Shown here: positions 24,948 to 34,157 of the stretch, in pieces | Layout of the letters: each line of letters starts with the position of its first letter | How positions within the stretch are numbered: position 1 is the stretch's first letter | Source: Mycolicibacterium nivoides | GTDB lineage: Bacteria; Actinomycetota; Actinomycetes; Mycobacteriales; Mycobacteriaceae | Length of the DNA stretch: 64,000 nucleotides | Direction of reading: 5' to 3' | Assembly (NCBI RefSeq): GCF_003855255.1 | Contig: NZ_CP034072.1 | Location: forward strand, 4,831,208 to 4,895,207 | The notes under the pieces: model-generated | Seen by the model: only the letters and a program-made list of their open reading frames with translations | What the model was told of the DNA's origin: nothing | Databases searched by the model: none | Made by a program: the position numbers and the translations under genes

Positions 24948-26504
24948 CTACTCCACGAGCGACGGTGTGTCGCGCCGCAATGTCTCGCCCCTGAAGAACG
25001 CCGGGCTGACCGACCGCCAGACGAACATGAGCACGACGCCGAGCAGCAGGATGCCGAAGCCCATGAAGAACACCAGCCCGATACCGCCGATCGCGGCGCC
25101 GCTGCCGTTCTCCGGATCCATGCTCTCCTTGATCGCGAGGGCGAACACCCAGGCCAGCACCAGGCCGCCGATCAACGGGAACAGGAACTTGAACAGCACG
25201 TTGTGAATGTTGGCGAACAACTCCCCGCGGAAGTACCACACGCAGGCAAACGCGGTGATGCCGTAATACCAGCAGATCATGATGCCAAGGGCGGCAATGG
25301 TATCCAGTAGCGCACTCTCGGACAGCAGACTCACCACGGTGTAGAACACCCCGGTAACCACTCCGGCGACGACAGTGGCGAAGGTGGGCACCAGATAACG
25401 CGGGCTGACCTCGGCGAAGCGGGGCGGGAAGGCCTTATAGGCCCCCATCGCCAGCATGGCCCGGGCCGCGGGCAGGAAGGTGGTCTGCAAGCTCGCCACC
25501 GACGAAGCCAGGATCGCCAGGAACAGCAGCGGCCCGGCATAGGTGCCCAGCACCGGGTCGGCCAGCGCGGCGAACACGTTCTCCGCATTGTCGGGATTGC
25601 CAAGGCCCAGATCGGTTTCACCGACCCCGGCGTACATCATCACCGCGACGGCGATGAGCAGATACGTCGCCAGGATGGACAGCACGCACAACAGACCGGC
25701 CCGGCCCGGCACCTTCGTCGGGTCCTTGGACTCCTCCCCCAGCGTCAGGCAGGTGTCCCAGCCCCAGAAGGCGAATATCGACCCGGTCACGCCAACGGCG
25801 AAGACGCCGAACGTAAGTCCGGTGAGTGGGTTGAACCAGTCCAGGTCGAAGGACAGCCCGGCCGGCGCGTCGCCTCGACCCACATGCACCAACGCCATCA
25901 CCGCGAACGCCAGCAGTACCACCATCTGGAACCCGACCAGCACGTACTGCACCCGTTCACTGGTGGTGATACCGCGACTGGCAATGGCGGTGGCAATGGC
26001 CAGGAACACCAGCGTGGTGAGGATGTTGATGGCCTTGTTGTCGGCGAGCTCGGCGATCGAGTGGTGGTTGGTGACCCGGGCGATGAACAGGTAGAAGAAC
26101 TCGACCGCGATGGCGGCGAGGTTGGACAGCACGATGATCGAGGCCATCACCATGCCCCACCCGCACATCCAGCCGACGTATGGGCCAAATGCCTTGGTGG
26201 ACCACGTGAACGACGCGCCGCAGTCGGGAGCACGCGAGTTCAGTTCGCGATAGGCGTAGGCAGTCAGGAACATCGGGATGAACCCGGCGATGAAGATCGC
26301 CGGCATCTTCAGTCCGACGGCCGCGACGATCAACCCGATGCTCGCGGTCAGTGTGTACCCGGGTGCCACACACGAGATCCCGAGGATCGCACCCGAGAAC
26401 GTGCCGACCTTGCCCGCGGCCAGCCCCTTGGACACCAGCCCCGCGGAGTGTTCGGCGTCCTCAAGCTTCTGATGGGCCGCGGATTCCGATGCGGACTCGG
26501 TCAT
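24948..26504 (-). CDS. APC-superfamily amino acid permease
   Basis: The 518-residue protein has about 12-14 membrane helices and APC-family features: GAILGISCVAPGYTLTASIG in helix 1 (the unwound substrate-binding helix), FTWSTKAFGPYVGWMCGWGM, and FAFWGWDTCLTLGEESKDPTKVPGRA. It should import amino acids or polyamines by proton symport. Its ATG overlaps the stop of the universal stress protein gene (ATGA), so the two are translated together, suggesting that the USP modulates or reports on the permease. Confidence 0.88.
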   Translation of the reverse strand: MTESASESAAHQKLEDAEHSAGLVSKGLAAGKVGTFSGAILGISCVAPGYTLTASIGLIVAAVGLKMPAIFIAGFIPMFLTAYAYRELNSRAPDCGASFTWSTKAFGPYVGWMCGWGMVMASIIVLSNLAAIAVEFFYLFIARVTNHHSIAELADNKAINILTTLVFLAIATAIASRGITTSERVQYVLVGFQMVVLLAFAVMALVHVGRGDAPAGLSFDLDWFNPLTGLTFGVFAVGVTGSIFAFWGWDTCLTLGEESKDPTKVPGRAGLLCVLSILATYLLIAVAVMMYAGVGETDLGLGNPDNAENVFAALADPVLGTYAGPLLFLAILASSVASLQTTFLPAARAMLAMGAYKAFPPRFAEVSPRYLVPTFATVVAGVVTGVFYTVVSLLSESALLDTIAALGIMICWYYGITAFACVWYFRGELFANIHNVLFKFLFPLIGGLVLAWVFALAIKESMDPENGSGAAIGGIGLVFFMGFGILLLGVVLMFVWRSVSPAFFRGETLRRDTPSLVE

Positions 26505-27403
26505 GAGTGGTCCTCGCCGTCTTTCAGTTCATCCCGGGGCACGACCACCATGGGCACGTCCAACACCCGCAGCATCTTGGCCGCGGTGGAACCGAGGAAG
26601 ATCCGCCGCGGTGCGCTGAGCCGGCTGGATCCGACCATGATGATGTCGCCTTCGTCCCAGCCCAGCTGCTCGACCGCGGCCTCGACGCTGGGCCCGTTCA
26701 CGATCGTGGAGGTCACCGGAAAGTCGGCAGGCAGTTCATCTCTGGCGGCCTCCAGCGTCCGTTCCGCGTGCGCGAGGGCATGGGCCCGGACCGCCTCGTC
26801 GTCGCCGCGAAGCGAGCCGAAGGTCGGATCGAGCGCGACCAGCGACACCAGCCGCAGCGGGATGTCCGCGGCCCGACTGGCCCGTACCGCGGTGGCGAGC
26901 AACAGATCCGAACCCTGGCGTTGGCCGATGGCGCAGGTGATTTCGTGCACCCGCTCGATCTTCGAATCGCGGGTTCCCCGCGGCGCCACCGCGACCGGCA
27001 CGGGCGAGGAGTGCAGCAGTTCGTTGACCACCGATCCCAGTGAATAGCTGCCGACAAGTCCCCCGCCGGCACCGCCGACCACGATGGCGATCGCCCGCAA
27101 CCGCAGCGCTTCGCGGATCAAGCCGTCGGCGAATGACTCATCGAAGCTCAGATGCGGGTGCGCCACAACGTCGTCGGGCACCAAGGCCAGGGCGTCGTCC
27201 AACCAGCCCTGTGCCTGCTCGGCCAGTACTTCCTCGTAGCCGCCACCTTTTGGCACGGTGCCCGGCGGCGCGGTGTCGGGCGGTAGCACGATGCAGATGT
27301 TGATCTGGGCGTCCAGGGTTCGGGCGAACCGGACTGCCAAGGCCAACGCATCGGCGCCACCGGGAGTTGCCAGATACCCAACGACCAGGTTCACCTGCGT
27401 CAT
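26501..27403 (-). CDS. Universal stress protein, tandem Usp domains
   Basis: The 300-residue protein has two Usp domains. The first (residues 1-145) begins VNLVVGYLATPGGADAL and ends VVGGAGGGLVGSYSLGSVVNELLHSSPVPVAV; the second ends IIMVGSSRLSAPRRIFLGSTAAKMLRVLDVPMVVV, with the G-2x-G-9x-G(S/T) ATP-binding pattern. Tandem USPs in mycobacteria bind ATP or cAMP. The ATG at 27403 is chosen because it begins the first beta-strand; the frame extends 19 codons upstream without resemblance to the family. It is the first gene of an operon with the permease. Confidence 0.88.
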   Translation of the reverse strand: MTQVNLVVGYLATPGGADALALAVRFARTLDAQINICIVLPPDTAPPGTVPKGGGYEEVLAEQAQGWLDDALALVPDDVVAHPHLSFDESFADGLIREALRLRAIAIVVGGAGGGLVGSYSLGSVVNELLHSSPVPVAVAPRGTRDSKIERVHEITCAIGQRQGSDLLLATAVRASRAADIPLRLVSLVALDPTFGSLRGDDEAVRAHALAHAERTLEAARDELPADFPVTSTIVNGPSVEAAVEQLGWDEGDIIMVGSSRLSAPRRIFLGSTAAKMLRVLDVPMVVVPRDELKDGEDHS

Positions 27404-27509
27404 CTGCCACCACCCATCCCGGCACCGCGCCGTGCGACCGTAGTGGGTCGATCCTGTCAACCCACCACGCGACGTGCAGGGGTTCTACGAAATTGCCGGA
27501 CCGGCTGGA

Positions 27510-28379
27510 TCACTGGGCATACTCGGCGGCGCCGTCCTCGAGGACGAGCCGGGCATCGGCACCGTCGGGTCCGCTGGCTTCGGTTCGGAACACGGCCCGT
27601 CCCGGTTCGGTACGCCAGATCGACGTCGTCAGCGTCTCGCCCGGGAACACCGGCGAACTGAACCGCGCCGCCACTGCGTGAACCTTCGTGGCGTCACCGC
27701 CGCCGAGCTCGGCGACCAGCGCCCGCCCGGCCACACCGTAGGTGCACAGCCCGTGCAGGATCGGCTTCGGGAACCCGGCGAGGTTCTGCGCGAACCACGG
27801 ATCGCTGTGCAGCGGGTTGCGGTCCCCGGAGAGCCGGTAGATCAGCGCCTGGTCCTCGCGGGTGGGCAGCACCACCTGAGCATCGGGTTCGCGGTCGGGA
27901 ATCTGCGGTGCCACGGGACGCTGCCCAGGCTGCCCGCCGAATCCGCCTTCACCCCGAATCACCACGGTGGTAAGGGTTTCCGCGACGATCTCGCCGCTGG
28001 CCGGATCGGAACCGATGCCCTTGAGCATGACCACCGCGTTCTTGCCCTCACCCTTGTCCTGGATGTCGGCGACCTCGGAGACCACGGTCAGCTTGCCGGA
28101 CGGGGGCAGCGGCCGGTGCAGCCGGATCTCCTGGGAGCCGTGCAGCAGCATGCTGAAGTTGAAGGTGCCGATCTTGAGTGCCGCCGGGAAGGCCGAGCAC
28201 GCGATCACCGCATAGGTCGGTAACACCTGCTGTTCGATCTCGTGGCTGTTCTCGGTGGTGAAGGCAAGGTCATCGGTGCCCGCGCCGACGCCGATGGCGT
28301 ACAGCAGGGTGTCGCGGTCGGTCCATGCGAACGGAATCGGATCGGTCGTCGCGCCAATGGCGTCCGGATTGAGAGGCAT
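27510..28379 (-). CDS. htdY: 3-hydroxyacyl-thioester dehydratase, MaoC double hot-dog (HtdY)
   Basis: The 289-residue protein has an N-terminal hot-dog half (about 1-145) and a C-terminal MaoC half with the hydratase-2 motif YRLSGDRNPLHSDPWFA (about 185-201; Asp and His catalytic) and PILHGLCTYG. It hydrates 2-enoyl-CoA or dehydrates (R)-3-hydroxyacyl thioesters. Rv3389c, called HtdY, is about 290 aa and stands divergent to the acrA1 gene, as here. The ATG at 28379 begins MPLNPDAIG, the family start; upstream frame is antisense to the reductase gene. Confidence 0.9.
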   Translation of the reverse strand: MPLNPDAIGATTDPIPFAWTDRDTLLYAIGVGAGTDDLAFTTENSHEIEQQVLPTYAVIACSAFPAALKIGTFNFSMLLHGSQEIRLHRPLPPSGKLTVVSEVADIQDKGEGKNAVVMLKGIGSDPASGEIVAETLTTVVIRGEGGFGGQPGQRPVAPQIPDREPDAQVVLPTREDQALIYRLSGDRNPLHSDPWFAQNLAGFPKPILHGLCTYGVAGRALVAELGGGDATKVHAVAARFSSPVFPGETLTTSIWRTEPGRAVFRTEASGPDGADARLVLEDGAAEYAQ

Positions 28380-28439
28380 GCGTGCCGACGATAGTTGAGT
28401 CGCCCGCCCTTGTTGACGTTTGCCCGATCTAGGGCCACG

Positions 28440-30476
28440 ATGGCTCGCATGCGTTATGTCGTTACCGGCGGTACCGGGTTTATTGGCCGCCGAGTGATCA
28501 CCCGGATTCTGTCCCGCGATCCCGGCGCCGAGGTGTGGGTGCTGGTGCGCCGTGGGTCGCTGACGCGGTTCGAGCGGCTCGCTCAGGACTGGGACGAGCG
28601 GGTGAAACCGCTGGTCGGCGACCTGACCGCGGCTGACCTCGGCTTGAGCGACACCGATATCGCCGAGCTGGGTGACATCTCGCACGTCGTGCACTGTGCG
28701 GCCATCTACGACATGACGGTCGGCGAATCCGAGCAACGGGCCGCCAATGTGGACGGCACCCGTGCGGTGATCGAGCTGGCCCGGCGCCTGGACGCCACGT
28801 TGCACCACGTGTCCTCGATCGCGGTGGCCGGAAACCATCGGGGGGTGTTCACCGAGGCCGATTTCGACGTCGCACAGGATCTGCCCACGCCGTATCACCA
28901 GACCAAGTTCGAGGCCGAACTGCTGGTGCGCTCGGCACCGGGCCTGCGCTACCGGGTGTACCGCCCGGCGGTCGTGGTCGGCGATTCGCAGACCGGTGAG
29001 ATGGACAAGGTCGACGGCCCGTACTACTTCTTCGGCGTTCTGGCACGGCTGGCCGGCCTGCCCAAGTTCACGCCGATGATGCTGCCCGACAGCGGCCGCA
29101 CCAACGTCGTCCCGGTGGACTTCGTTGTTGAAGCGGTCGTTCATTTGATGCACGTCGAAGGCAAGGACGGTGAGACGTTCCATCTCACCGCGCCGGAGAC
29201 CACCGGGCTGCGCGAGATCTACCGCGGGGTCGCCGCGGAGGCAGGGCTGCCGCCGCTGCGCGGATCGCTGCCGCGGGCCACCGCGGCACCGGTGTTGCGG
29301 GCACGGGGACGGGTCAAGGCGGTGCGCAACATCGTCGCCACCCAGCTGGGTATCCCCGGCGATGTGCTCGACGTGGTCGAGTTGCGGCCGACCTTCACCG
29401 CGGACAACGCCACCGCCGCGCTGCGCGGTACCGGAATCGCGGTCCCCGAATTCTCTTCGTACGCACCGAAACTCTGGCGGTACTGGGCCCAGCACCTCGA
29501 TCCGGACCGGGCACGGCGCGACGACCCGTCCGGCCCTCTGGTCGGCAGGCACGTCATCATCACCGGCGCTTCCAGCGGCATCGGCCGGGCTTCGGCAGTC
29601 GCCGTCGCCGAACGCGGCGGCTGCGTTTTCGCCCTGGCGCGCAATGGCGACGCGCTCGACGACCTGGTCGACGAGATCCGCGCGGCCGGCGGTCAGGCCT
29701 ATGCATTCACCTGTGACGTCACCGATTCGGCGTCGGTCGAACATACGGTCAAGGACATCCTCGGCCGATTCGGCCACGTCGACTACCTGGTGAACAACGC
29801 CGGCCGGTCCATCCGACGCTCCGTGGTGAATTCGACGGACCGGTTGCACGACTACGAGCGGGTGATGGCGGTCAACTACTTCGGCTCGGTCCGGATGGTG
29901 CTGGCGCTGCTGCCGCACTGGCGCGAACGCCGGTTCGGCCATGTGGTCAACGTGTCCAGCGCCGGTGTACAGGCCAACAGCCCGAAGTACAGCGCCTACC
30001 TACCGACCAAGGCCGCGCTGGATGCGTTCTCCGAGGTGGTCGGCACCGAGACCCTCTCGGATCACATCACCTTCACCAACATCCATATGCCGCTGGTGAA
30101 GACGCCGATGATCGCACCGTCGCGCAAGCTGAACCCGGTACCCCCGATCTCCGCCGAGCACGCCGCGGCCATGGTGGTGCGCGGTCTGGTGGAAAAGCCG
30201 GCCCGGATCGACACTCCACTGGGCACCGTGGCCGATTTCGGTACCTACCTGACCCCGAAACTGTCCCGCCGCGTTCTGCATCAGCTGTATCTGGGCTACC
30301 CGGACTCGGCGGCCGCGCGCGGGCTGGACGGCGACGGCGCCGACAGACCAGACGGCGGTGAGGCACAACGACGCCCGAAGCGCCCGGTCCGCGGCACCCG
30401 AAACATTCGGGTCCCGCGTGCGGTGGCGCGCCCGGTCAAGCGGGCAGTACGGTTGGTGCCCGGGGTGCACTGGTAG
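28440..30476 (+). CDS. acrA1: Two-domain fatty acyl-CoA reductase (AcrA1, Rv3391 type)
   Basis: The 678-residue protein joins two Rossmann modules. The N-terminal extended SDR (VVTGGTGFIGRRVI at residue 7, AIYD and YHQTKFEAE in the YxxxK position, about 1-365) resembles acyl-CoA reductase NAD domains. The C-terminal classical SDR (IITGASSGIGRASAVAVA near 380, NNAGRSI, active Ser, Y-x3-K as YLPTK) occupies about 370-640. A very basic tail ends the protein. It should reduce fatty acyl-CoA towards aldehyde or alcohol for wax-type lipids. The start is ATG at 28440, with AGGG six bases before; ATG at 28449 is equally close to the family start. Confidence 0.87.
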   Translation: MARMRYVVTGGTGFIGRRVITRILSRDPGAEVWVLVRRGSLTRFERLAQDWDERVKPLVGDLTAADLGLSDTDIAELGDISHVVHCAAIYDMTVGESEQRAANVDGTRAVIELARRLDATLHHVSSIAVAGNHRGVFTEADFDVAQDLPTPYHQTKFEAELLVRSAPGLRYRVYRPAVVVGDSQTGEMDKVDGPYYFFGVLARLAGLPKFTPMMLPDSGRTNVVPVDFVVEAVVHLMHVEGKDGETFHLTAPETTGLREIYRGVAAEAGLPPLRGSLPRATAAPVLRARGRVKAVRNIVATQLGIPGDVLDVVELRPTFTADNATAALRGTGIAVPEFSSYAPKLWRYWAQHLDPDRARRDDPSGPLVGRHVIITGASSGIGRASAVAVAERGGCVFALARNGDALDDLVDEIRAAGGQAYAFTCDVTDSASVEHTVKDILGRFGHVDYLVNNAGRSIRRSVVNSTDRLHDYERVMAVNYFGSVRMVLALLPHWRERRFGHVVNVSSAGVQANSPKYSAYLPTKAALDAFSEVVGTETLSDHITFTNIHMPLVKTPMIAPSRKLNPVPPISAEHAAAMVVRGLVEKPARIDTPLGTVADFGTYLTPKLSRRVLHQLYLGYPDSAAARGLDGDGADRPDGGEAQRRPKRPVRGTRNIRVPRAVARPVKRAVRLVPGVHW

Positions 30477-30497
30477 CCGATCCGGTCATATCGTGGC

Positions 30498-31547
30498 GTG
30501 GTGACCTCTCCCACCGCGCCTGTGTTCGCCGATGTCGATACCGGTGTCGACGACGCCATGGCGCTGGCATATCTGCTCGCCAGCCCCGAAGCCGAGTTGG
30601 TCGGTATCGCCTCGACTGCGGGAAATGTTCCGGTGCAACAGGTCTGCGCCAACAATCTGGGCCTGCTGGAACTGTGCGGAGTGACGGGGATACCGGTCTC
30701 CAAGGGAGCCGAGCAGCCGCTGAGCGCACCGTTGCGCACCGCCGAGGACACCCATGGGCCACAGGGCCTGGGATACGCGCAGCTGCCCGAGACCGACCGG
30801 CTGCTGACCGCACACGATGCCGCCGAGGCCTGGGTACGCGCTGCACGTGCGTACCCGGGTGAATTGATCGGGCTGGCCACCGGCCCCCTGACCAACCTGG
30901 CCCTGGCCATGCGCGCCGAACCCACCCTGCCCAAGCTGCTGCGCCGGCTGGTCATCATGGGCGGGGCCTTCGACTACCGGGGCAACACCACGCCTGTGTC
31001 GGAGTGGAACATCAGTGTGGATCCCGAGTCCGCCGCCGAGGTATTCGGCGGCTGGACCGCAGCCTGGGGTCTCGACGACGCGACACATGTGCCGATCGTG
31101 CTGGGCCTCAACCTCACCGAGAACATCGCGATGACGCCCGCGCTGCTGAACCGGCTGGCGGCCGCGGCCGGATCGCCGTCGGCTCCGATGAGCGTGCTCG
31201 ACGAACGGGGCACGCGGTCGACGGCGGACAATCCGTTGATCCGCGTGCTCGAGGACTCCATGCGGTTCTACTTCGAGTTCCACTTCGACACCGGCGACGG
31301 ATACCTGGCGCACCTGCACGATCCCCTCGCCGCCGCGGTCGCACTGGACCCGGAGTTGGTGAATTGCCGGGAAACCACGGTCGATGTCGAGCTGAGGGGC
31401 ACCCTGACCCGCGGCATGACAGTGGCCGACTGGCGCGGACATTGGGGCCGCCCTCCCAATGCGCTCGTCGGCACGGAGGTCGACCCGACGGCATTCTTCG
31501 ACCGGTTCATCGGCCGGGTCGGGGAGTTCGCGCAGCGCCTGGGCTGA
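30498..31547 (+). CDS. iunH: Inosine-uridine preferring nucleoside hydrolase
   Basis: The 349-residue protein begins with the hallmark DVDTGVDDAMAL (Ca2+-binding aspartates), followed by STAGNVPVQQVCANNLGLLEL, LATGPLTNLALAM and MGGAFDYRGNTTPVSEWNISVDPESA, all conserved in nucleoside hydrolases. It cleaves the N-glycosidic bond of ribonucleosides for base salvage. In the homologous position Rv3393 lies between acrA1/cmaA1 and imuB. The start is GTG at 30498 or the adjacent GTG at 30501. It is convergent with imuB, 17 bp apart. Purine salvage links it functionally, though not in an operon, with guaA, guaB2 and guaB3 of this window. Confidence 0.9.
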   Translation: MVTSPTAPVFADVDTGVDDAMALAYLLASPEAELVGIASTAGNVPVQQVCANNLGLLELCGVTGIPVSKGAEQPLSAPLRTAEDTHGPQGLGYAQLPETDRLLTAHDAAEAWVRAARAYPGELIGLATGPLTNLALAMRAEPTLPKLLRRLVIMGGAFDYRGNTTPVSEWNISVDPESAAEVFGGWTAAWGLDDATHVPIVLGLNLTENIAMTPALLNRLAAAAGSPSAPMSVLDERGTRSTADNPLIRVLEDSMRFYFEFHFDTGDGYLAHLHDPLAAAVALDPELVNCRETTVDVELRGTLTRGMTVADWRGHWGRPPNALVGTEVDPTAFFDRFIGRVGEFAQRLG

Positions 31548-31564
31548 GCCACCCGCACCCGCCC

Positions 31565-33154
31565 TCATTCATAGGCGCCCTCCAAATACCAACGGCGCTG
31601 CCGGTAACACAGCAACAGAGCCTGATCTCCCCCACCGTCCCTCTCATCGCGTCCCAGCAGCACCTGGACCCGCGCGGTGCGGCCGGCCCCTCGGTTCTCC
31701 GGATCCCACCACCGCTCATCGACCGGCCACGGCCCCGCCCACCAGCGCAGCCGGCCGTCACGGCGGCCGGCGCCGGTAAGCTGCGCCGGATCGGCCGAGA
31801 ACAACCCGCGGCTGGTGACCCGAACCGGGTTTCCTTGTACGTCAAGAAGTTCCACCGGATCGTCGAGCAGTACGGTCGGCGAGGGTTCGGGCAATTGGCC
31901 GGGCCACGGCTGTCGCGGATCGGCTCGCGGTACCGGCTCATCCCCCAACGGAGTGAAGGTGATGCGTTCGGCGGGCCCGCGGCCGCCGCTGAGCACCGGC
32001 ACCTGTACCGCTTCCTGGCCGAGCAGACCCTGGACCCGCAGCAACGCACGCCGGGCCCGCAGCCGGTCCTCCTCCCCGATCCCGCCCCACAGCGGCAACT
32101 GCAGCGCCGCGGCCGAGACCACCTCCACCGGTCGCAGGCGCAGCACCGTCACCGGGGCGGTGGGCCGCTCAGAGGTACGTCGGTTCAGCCAGCCGTCCAG
32201 CTGCCAACGCACCCGGTCGGCGGTGGCCTCCTCGGTCAGTGGTTCGGCACACCGCCAGACCCGTTCCAGCTCTTCCCCATTGGCGGTGACGGCATGGATG
32301 GCCAACCGGGTACAGCCCACCCCGGCCGCCTCCAGATGACGATGCAGATCACTGGCCAGTGACCGTCCCGCGAAGGCCGCGGCATCCACCCGTTCGATCG
32401 GCGGGTCACAGTTCATCACGGCATCGAGTTCGGTGGCCGGATCCCGCCCGGAGGGGCCCCGGTCCGGTTCCCCACAGGCGAACCGGTGCGCCGTCACCGC
32501 ATCGGCCCCGAACCGGGAGGCGACATCGGTGCGGGACAACTCGGCGAACTGCCCCAGGGTTCGGATCCCCATCCGCCACAACAGGTCTGCCAAGTCCTCG
32601 CGGCCGGGAGCCGCCAGGGCCGGTTCGGTGGCCAACTGCCGGATCGACAACCCGGAGAGAAACCGGGCGTCGTTCCCGGGTTCGACGATGCAACCCGCCC
32701 GAGCGGCGAAGACGGCTGTGGAGAGTTGATCGGCGATACCGACCTGGCATTCGGCCCCCGCCGCTGCGACGGCATCGATCAGTCGTTCTGCCGCAACCGG
32801 TTCGGACCCGAAGTATCGCGCCGCACCACGCACCGAGAGCACCAACAGTCCCGGACGCAGCACCTCGGCGCGCGGCACCAGATCGTCGACGGCAAGCGTC
32901 ACGTTCTCGAAATGGCGCGCGTCCCTGGCCGGATCGGCGGTGACGACGTGCAGTTGCGGGCACCGGGCCTGCGCCTCGCGGCGCCGCAGTCCACGCCGGA
33001 CCCCGGCCGCACGCGCGGACGCCGAGCAGGCGATCACCCGGTTGGCCAGGGTGACCGCGACCGGCACCGTCGACGTCAATCCTGCGGCCGTCGCCGCGGC
33101 CACTGCCGGCCAGTCCATACACCAGAGGGCCAGCACCCTGGATTCCACGGGCAC
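31565..33154 (-). CDS. imuB: ImuB, catalytically inactive Y-family polymerase of the mutasome
   Basis: The 529-residue protein has a Y-family fold but lacks catalysis: the first motif reads ALWCMDWPAVAAA, so the usual first Asp is replaced, and the SxDE motif is replaced by LSVRGAARYFG. An HhH region (GREDLADLLWRMGIRTLGQFAELSRTDVASRFG) and little-finger part follow. ALQLPLWG is the beta-clamp-binding motif known in mycobacterial ImuB, and the C-terminus bears WRLRWW-like WAGPWPVDERWWDPE seen in the family. It is the hub bridging clamp, ImuA' and DnaE2. The GTG at 33154 lies 3 bp after the imuA' stop: one SOS operon. Confidence 0.95.
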   Translation of the reverse strand: MPVESRVLALWCMDWPAVAAATAAGLTSTVPVAVTLANRVIACSASARAAGVRRGLRRREAQARCPQLHVVTADPARDARHFENVTLAVDDLVPRAEVLRPGLLVLSVRGAARYFGSEPVAAERLIDAVAAAGAECQVGIADQLSTAVFAARAGCIVEPGNDARFLSGLSIRQLATEPALAAPGREDLADLLWRMGIRTLGQFAELSRTDVASRFGADAVTAHRFACGEPDRGPSGRDPATELDAVMNCDPPIERVDAAAFAGRSLASDLHRHLEAAGVGCTRLAIHAVTANGEELERVWRCAEPLTEEATADRVRWQLDGWLNRRTSERPTAPVTVLRLRPVEVVSAAALQLPLWGGIGEEDRLRARRALLRVQGLLGQEAVQVPVLSGGRGPAERITFTPLGDEPVPRADPRQPWPGQLPEPSPTVLLDDPVELLDVQGNPVRVTSRGLFSADPAQLTGAGRRDGRLRWWAGPWPVDERWWDPENRGAGRTARVQVLLGRDERDGGGDQALLLCYRQRRWYLEGAYE

Positions 33155-33157
33155 GAG

Positions 33158-33865
33158 CTACCCGCCTACCGCGCAGGCCGATCCGGTGCCCCGCCCCCGG
33201 GCACGCATGGCCAGCCGGACCCGGCTGATCCGGCCGCGCCCGGGCATCGGGGTGTCCCGGCCGGCGCCGGCCACCTCATAGCCGGAGACCCGGGCCTCCA
33301 GCCGGGCCGACGCGCCCTGCCAGTCACCATCGGTGATCAGCAGGGTGCAGCCTTTCTGCCGGGCCCGTGCCACCATCACCCGGGCCCGGCTCGGCGGCAC
33401 CGAACGTCCGCCCAGCCCGAGCACCACCAGATCCATCCCGTCCATCAGCACCGAGGCCACCTCGACGGGGTCGGCGCCCGGGTCGGGGATCACTGCGAGT
33501 CGGCTCAGATCGGCGCCCATCTCCACCGCGGCCAACAGTCCGACATCGGGTTGGCCGACGATCACCGCATGCCCACCCGCGGCCGTCACCGCCGCCACCA
33601 TGCCCAGCGACAGCGACCGGGCACCCGCGGCCACCGCGACCGACCCGCGCGGCAGCATCGTCGGCAGGCCTTCCGGCAACGTCTCAACCAGGGTTTCAGG
33701 CTCCGCCAGCAAAGATTCCCGAGCCGGAATCACCGCTGCGGCCCGGGGCATGCCGCGATGCGCCTGGCCAACCTTCCCCGATACCGAGGCAATCTTGCGT
33801 CGAAGGTGTTCTACCTGTTCGGAGCGGGTTAGCCGGTGTAAATCGAGCTCCGCCGCAACAGTCAC
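33158..33865 (-). CDS. imuA: ImuA', RecA-like mutasome subunit
   Basis: The 235-residue protein resembles a degenerate RecA/SulA-like core: [28 protein letters not shown] in the position of a P-loop that has lost the GKT, then VIGQPDVG-like [29 protein letters not shown], and LVVLGLGG. It is required with ImuB for DnaE2-dependent mutagenesis and interacts with ImuB. The homologue Rv3395c has the same operon. It is preceded by a LexA box about 37 bp upstream of its start. Confidence 0.93.
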   Translation of the reverse strand: MTVAAELDLHRLTRSEQVEHLRRKIASVSGKVGQAHRGMPRAAAVIPARESLLAEPETLVETLPEGLPTMLPRGSVAVAAGARSLSLGMVAAVTAAGGHAVIVGQPDVGLLAAVEMGADLSRLAVIPDPGADPVEVASVLMDGMDLVVLGLGGRSVPPSRARVMVARARQKGCTLLITDGDWQGASARLEARVSGYEVAGAGRDTPMPGRGRISRVRLAMRARGRGTGSACAVGG

Positions 33866-33901
33866 AACAACACCTCCCGCACCATCTGTCCACCATCATT
33901 T

Positions 33902-33917
33902 TCGAATGTATGTTCGA
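33902..33917. promoter_or_regulatory. LexA (SOS) box of the imuA'-imuB operon
   Basis: TCGAATGTATGTTCGA matches the mycobacterial SOS box TCGAAC-N4-GTTCGA at 11 of 12 defined positions. It lies 37 bp upstream of imuA'. Together with the dnaE2 box it shows that all mutasome genes in the window are LexA-controlled. Confidence 0.9.
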
Positions 33918-33980
33918 TGGCTCGAGTAAACACCTACCCCCCGACAGCGTCAAGCCACGATGGGCGGTCACCAACCCCGG

Positions 33981-34023
33981 AAGGCAGGGCTGGTCGGAAT
34001 GGCTCTGCGACCGGCCCTGCCTT
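33981..34023. other. Strong hairpin in the divergent imuA'/lipoprotein region
   Basis: Arms AAGGCAGGGCTGGTCG (33981-33996) and CGACCGGCCCTGCCTT (34008-34023) pair over 16 bp with one G-U, closing an 11-base loop. It ends just before the candidate -10 element of the lipoprotein gene. Both neighbouring genes point away, so it is not an ordinary terminator; it may insulate or regulate the two promoters. Confidence 0.6.
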
Positions 34024-34027
34024 AAGT

Positions 34028-34033
34028 TAGAGT
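34028..34033 (+). promoter_or_regulatory. Candidate -10 element of cassette A
   Basis: TAGAGT fits the mycobacterial TANNNT -10 consensus and lies within GTTAGAGTT, which recurs at 38096-38104 upstream of the paralogous lipoprotein. Downstream, the leaders share a GGGGGACAGT(G/T)AGGAC segment just before the start codon. Conservation between duplicates supports function. Confidence 0.5.
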
Positions 34034-34157
34034 TCCGTTCACCAGAACCCGCTTCGGGATGGGACTGGCCACGACTTGCGTTGCATGTAGTGGGAATCCA
34101 TTGCGATTCGCCGAAGGCCAAGTTCTGTAAAGCACGGGGGACAGTGAGGACAGCATC

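Noticed and set aside
28380..29942. Long extension of the htdY frame
   Set aside because: It is antisense to the acyl-CoA reductase gene; the true start at 28379 gives the family length.
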